Assembly: GCA_914767715.1 (NCBI GenBank)
Contig: OU612071.1
Coordinates: 20,642,948 to 20,706,947 of the forward strand
Reading direction: 5' to 3'
DNA length: 64,000 nucleotides
DNA from: Membranipora membranacea
Taxonomy: Eukaryota; Bryozoa; Gymnolaemata; Cheilostomatida; Membraniporidae
Part shown: one piece after another, positions 61,801 through 64,000 of the stretch
How the letters are laid out: every line of letters begins with the position of its first letter
Numbering within the stretch: position 1 is the first letter of the stretch
Notes under the pieces: model-generated
Seen by the model: only the letters and a program-made list of their open reading frames with translations
The model's database searches: none
What the model was told of the DNA's origin: nothing
Translations under genes and position numbers: made by a program

Positions 61801-62197
61801 ATGATTCTGTACCTGACTTACCTTATATCTTATTTGCTGCTCTGTCGCTTGCTGCTGGAATAATTGGAATCAAAGTCCCCGAGACAAAAGGGCGAGATAT
61901 TCCAGACTCATTGCATCGTGAGTAAATAATAACTTATTCTCATTTTTCTCTCTTTTACATCAACTTCGCCATCAACTAAAAGCATCAACAGGTCGTATAT
62001 ACCCTGAGTAGTACCACTAGTGAGTGCAGTTTTACATAGTAATGGAGGTTCATCAGAATCCTTGCTAACTCTTAACTGTTTCTATTACAGAGGCGGAGAA
62101 TGAGTTACCTCTTAGTTCAATTATATGGTGCAGAAACGCTAAAGACACAGACTCCGATACTGAGGAAGTAGACTCAACCTCACAGACCAAGCTCTGA
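55843..62197 (+). CDS. SLC22-type solute carrier B, complete, 12 exons
   Basis: Exons 55843-55948, 56883-57038, 57739-57863, 58113-58219, 58791-58945, 59281-59449, 59841-59973, 60360-60483, 60757-60924, 61299-61483, 61800-61917 and 62091-62197 have the same lengths and phases as transporter A and give an unbroken 550-residue protein. Family motifs are kept: LSDRYGRSK, PESPRWQLSMG, GRRHSIASAF, SAEIYPTTMR, PETKGRDIPDSL. By hand count exon 9 differs from A at 5 of 168 bases and exon 2 at 3 of 156, but exon 7 at 19 of 133. Changes cluster in the cytoplasmic loop after PESPRW (for example GNKEDPHEYF against GYKDDPVKYF). The upstream block carrying the TATA-like sequence of A is missing. Substrate unknown; substrate or regulatory divergence from A is possible. 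Confidence 0.92.
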
Positions 62198-62217
62198 AGG
62201 ATTATGTAACAATTCAT

Positions 62218-62223
62218 AATAAA
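62218..62223 (+). terminator. Polyadenylation signal, transporter B
   Basis: AATAAA lies 20 bp after the stop, in the same place as in transporter A. Confidence 0.5.
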
Positions 62224-62944
62224 CACAAGATTGCCAAAGCCTACAGACTTTCACCAACAATTTACATCAGTTTGCCTAATCTGTAAACTTATTTGAATAA
62301 GTAATTTCTTTAGAAAACACGTGATCCGATCACAATTCATCTTTTACAATGGACAAATCAGCTTTGATTTCTTCTGTTTTAGTCATGACCCGTAGCTCTG
62401 CGACTTTCTGGTGTTGTACACAGTTTTAGTCAAAATGAGGAATAAATACATTAAATATAGAATCACGGAATAATGTTCCTCAAAGTCACTTCTGTCATAG
62501 CCTAACTGATGGCTGAGGCTTATATCTATGTTACGCGATAATTCTCCCGGACTGAACAGCACATACTGCGAATACAACTAAAGTACACATAACACTATTT
62601 TTGAAAGATAAGAAATGACAATTAAATTAGCTATGAACTATGATAATATGTAATAGTGAGAATTTATCTGAAGAATGTGTCTATTTGACCGCAGTTTATT
62701 TACTCAAAGTGTTGTTGCCATTAGGCTAATCTTAAGGTCATGTCACTGACCGATCCTAATACAAACATAACATATACTCAAGGTGAGGCTTATCCTGAAT
62801 TGACCACTTGATAGGGAAGAGTCGCCACAAGAGGTCTAAATTTTGTCACTAAAACAGTGCCAATTGTTTGAATAGATTTCTTAACCAGTTGAAGGCACAA
62901 TTTGAACTTTCATTGGTCAAAGTTTCGATGCAAACTGAGAGCAA

Positions 62945-63940
62945 ATGTCAACTATCGATGTGAATGACTTGAGGAGAAAAGAGGATCTCATAGAGCGGAT
63001 AGGTTATGATGCTGCTCTGAAAAAGTATGCTACTGGAAGATACCTGGTGTTCCAGTTCGGTGAGTATTCTTATTTCAATACTTGATCAATGCTGCTTATG
63101 TAGTTATGAACCATCAGATAAGCTCAAAATTAGAAATTATGTTTCGAACTCTTGCTGTCAAAAAAAGGCAAAATCAGAGGTAACACAGATGAAAACTTTC
63201 TGAGCTTTCTTCCATTCTTGCACCAGATAACTCTCTTGTCGACAGTTTTAATGTCGGTACTGTTGTACTGGTTTTCCATGACTTTGCCTTTTGCCATTTA
63301 CTCAGCCTTCATGTTAATAACCTTAAGGCCAACATCATCATTATTTTGCCTACTCTATAGGAGTTTAGTTTTCGCGGCATTTAGGATTCGCTTTTCGCCT
63401 TTTTGCCTAAGTAGCGAAATTTCATGATAGCGGAAATTACTTCCTAAGCAATAAACACCACTCAGTTGCATTAACAATGTGTAGTGGTCTTAGTGTCTGC
63501 CTTGCAATCAGATGGAGGGTTATGCCCTGGGTTCGAATCCCAGCTTGTACATCTCTTTTTAATTTTTACTAGTAAGACTACTAGCGAAATTTAGTGTATA
63601 TTAAATCAAACTCACTCACCATAGTAGCGAAATTAAACTGTAGCTAAATTAAACTCCTATAGGGTAATTGCAGTAGCAGCGATATTCTAAGAACTAAGTA
63701 TAAATAAAAGAACAAGCATATTCAACACTGCTGCCATGTTCACGACACATATGAAGAAGACAATTTTCTTATCTCTATTTTCAGGTCTGCTAATCTTTGC
63801 TTCGTGGGCAGTTGCCATCAATAACTTGAGTAATGTATTTATCGGAGCTGATATTAAACATTTGTGTAAGGTGCCACCGGATCAAATTATCGAATTGAGC
63901 ATAACAATCAACGAATCATTCACCATACACTATACCCCAG
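62945..63940 (+). CDS. SLC22-type solute carrier C, first two exons, cut by window end
   Basis: Exon 1 (62945-63059, 115 nt) begins MSTIDVNDLRRKEDLIERIG and ends KKYATGRYLVFQF with donor GTGAGT. Exon 2 (63785-63940, 156 nt, the same length as in A and B) encodes the first membrane helix and start of the outer loop (NNLSNVFIGADIKHLCKVPP), with sequon NES. The protein differs clearly from A and B, so this is an older paralogue in tandem 3' of B. The exon 2 donor GTTTGG is weak. The rest of the gene lies beyond the window. Intron 1 carries a TA-flanked element. Confidence 0.88.
63353..63664. mobile_element. TA-flanked MITE carrying a tRNA-like core
   Basis: The element begins CTCTATAGGAGTTTAGTTT and ends with its near-complement AAATTAAACTCCTATAGGG, flanked by TA on both sides. 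The empty site (TTTTGCCTAATTGCAG) survives in the other duplication copy at ~40541, which proves an insertion with TA duplication, typical of Tc1/mariner-related elements. The phrase TAGCGAAATT recurs inside. Length 312 bp. Confidence 0.85.
63477..63552 (+). other. tRNA-like sequence inside the MITE
   Basis: TGGTCTTAGTG resembles an A box and GGTTCGAATCC is a perfect B box. The T-arm has a 5-bp stem (CTGGG/CCCAG) with a 7-nt loop. An anticodon-like arm with loop CTTGCAA (TGC) has one mismatched pair. The acceptor stem is poor, so it is a tRNA-Ala-like pseudogene or SINE head and probably not functional. Confidence 0.55.
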
Positions 63941-64000
63941 GTTTGGCAGCAGCAATGCTATTTTACAAACAGTTTTGTTTTAAGTAGTATGTCTTGTTGT

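Larger units (their letters stand above)
55243..63742. repeat. Segmental duplication, copy 2 (~8.5 kb)
   Basis: This is the partner of 32215-40633. It contains transporter B, its 3' flank, and exon 1 with intron 1 of transporter C. Differences include loss of a 362-bp block before transporter B and gain of a 312-bp TA-flanked element at 63353. Beyond 63742 this copy continues into exon 2 of transporter C, while copy 1 turns into unrelated sequence. Confidence 0.9.

Overview
This 64 kb window is repeat-rich, AT-rich DNA from an invertebrate animal. Genes are split into short exons by GT-AG introns, there are tRNA-derived SINEs, LINE fragments and a hAT transposon, and nothing is arranged like a bacterial operon. 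The gene families fit a marine invertebrate (for example a cnidarian, hemichordate or cephalochordate). The sequence alone does not settle which.

Layout. (1) 0.95-6.24 kb, minus strand: a six-exon gene for a secreted protein with a PAN/Apple-like cysteine module and a C-terminal domain I associate with uncharacterised marine-invertebrate extracellular proteins. A second, broken copy (four of six exons, one frameshift) lies at 15.8-19.1 kb. (2) 7.9-18.4 kb: LINE reverse-transcriptase/endonuclease debris, a SINE, and dispersed repeats. (3) 20.8-31 kb: more SINEs, a hAT element with 8-bp target duplications and a three-exon BED-finger transposase lacking its C-terminal part, a 107-bp tandem array interrupted by a SINE piece, and a long inverted repeat. 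(4) 32.2-40.6 kb and 55.2-63.7 kb: two copies of an ~8.4 kb segmental duplication, each with a complete 12-exon, 550-residue SLC22-type (major facilitator) transporter. Downstream of each lies exon 1 of a further, divergent SLC22 gene. In the second copy that gene continues (exon 2 present, cut by the window end). In the first copy only a frameshifted exon 1 remains. (5) 42.3-50.4 kb, minus strand, between the duplicates: a twelve-exon gene resembling uncharacterised SAMD3-like proteins, with two breaks in reading frame. (6) 52.6-53.4 kb: two exons of another uncharacterised protein.

The genes do not obviously act together. The main biology is local duplication: a transporter cluster that grew by segmental copying, with likely patchy gene conversion and a promoter-proximal indel between twins, and a secreted-protein family with one live-looking and one decayed copy. 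All domain calls come from reading translations by eye, with no database search. Percent identities are hand counts.
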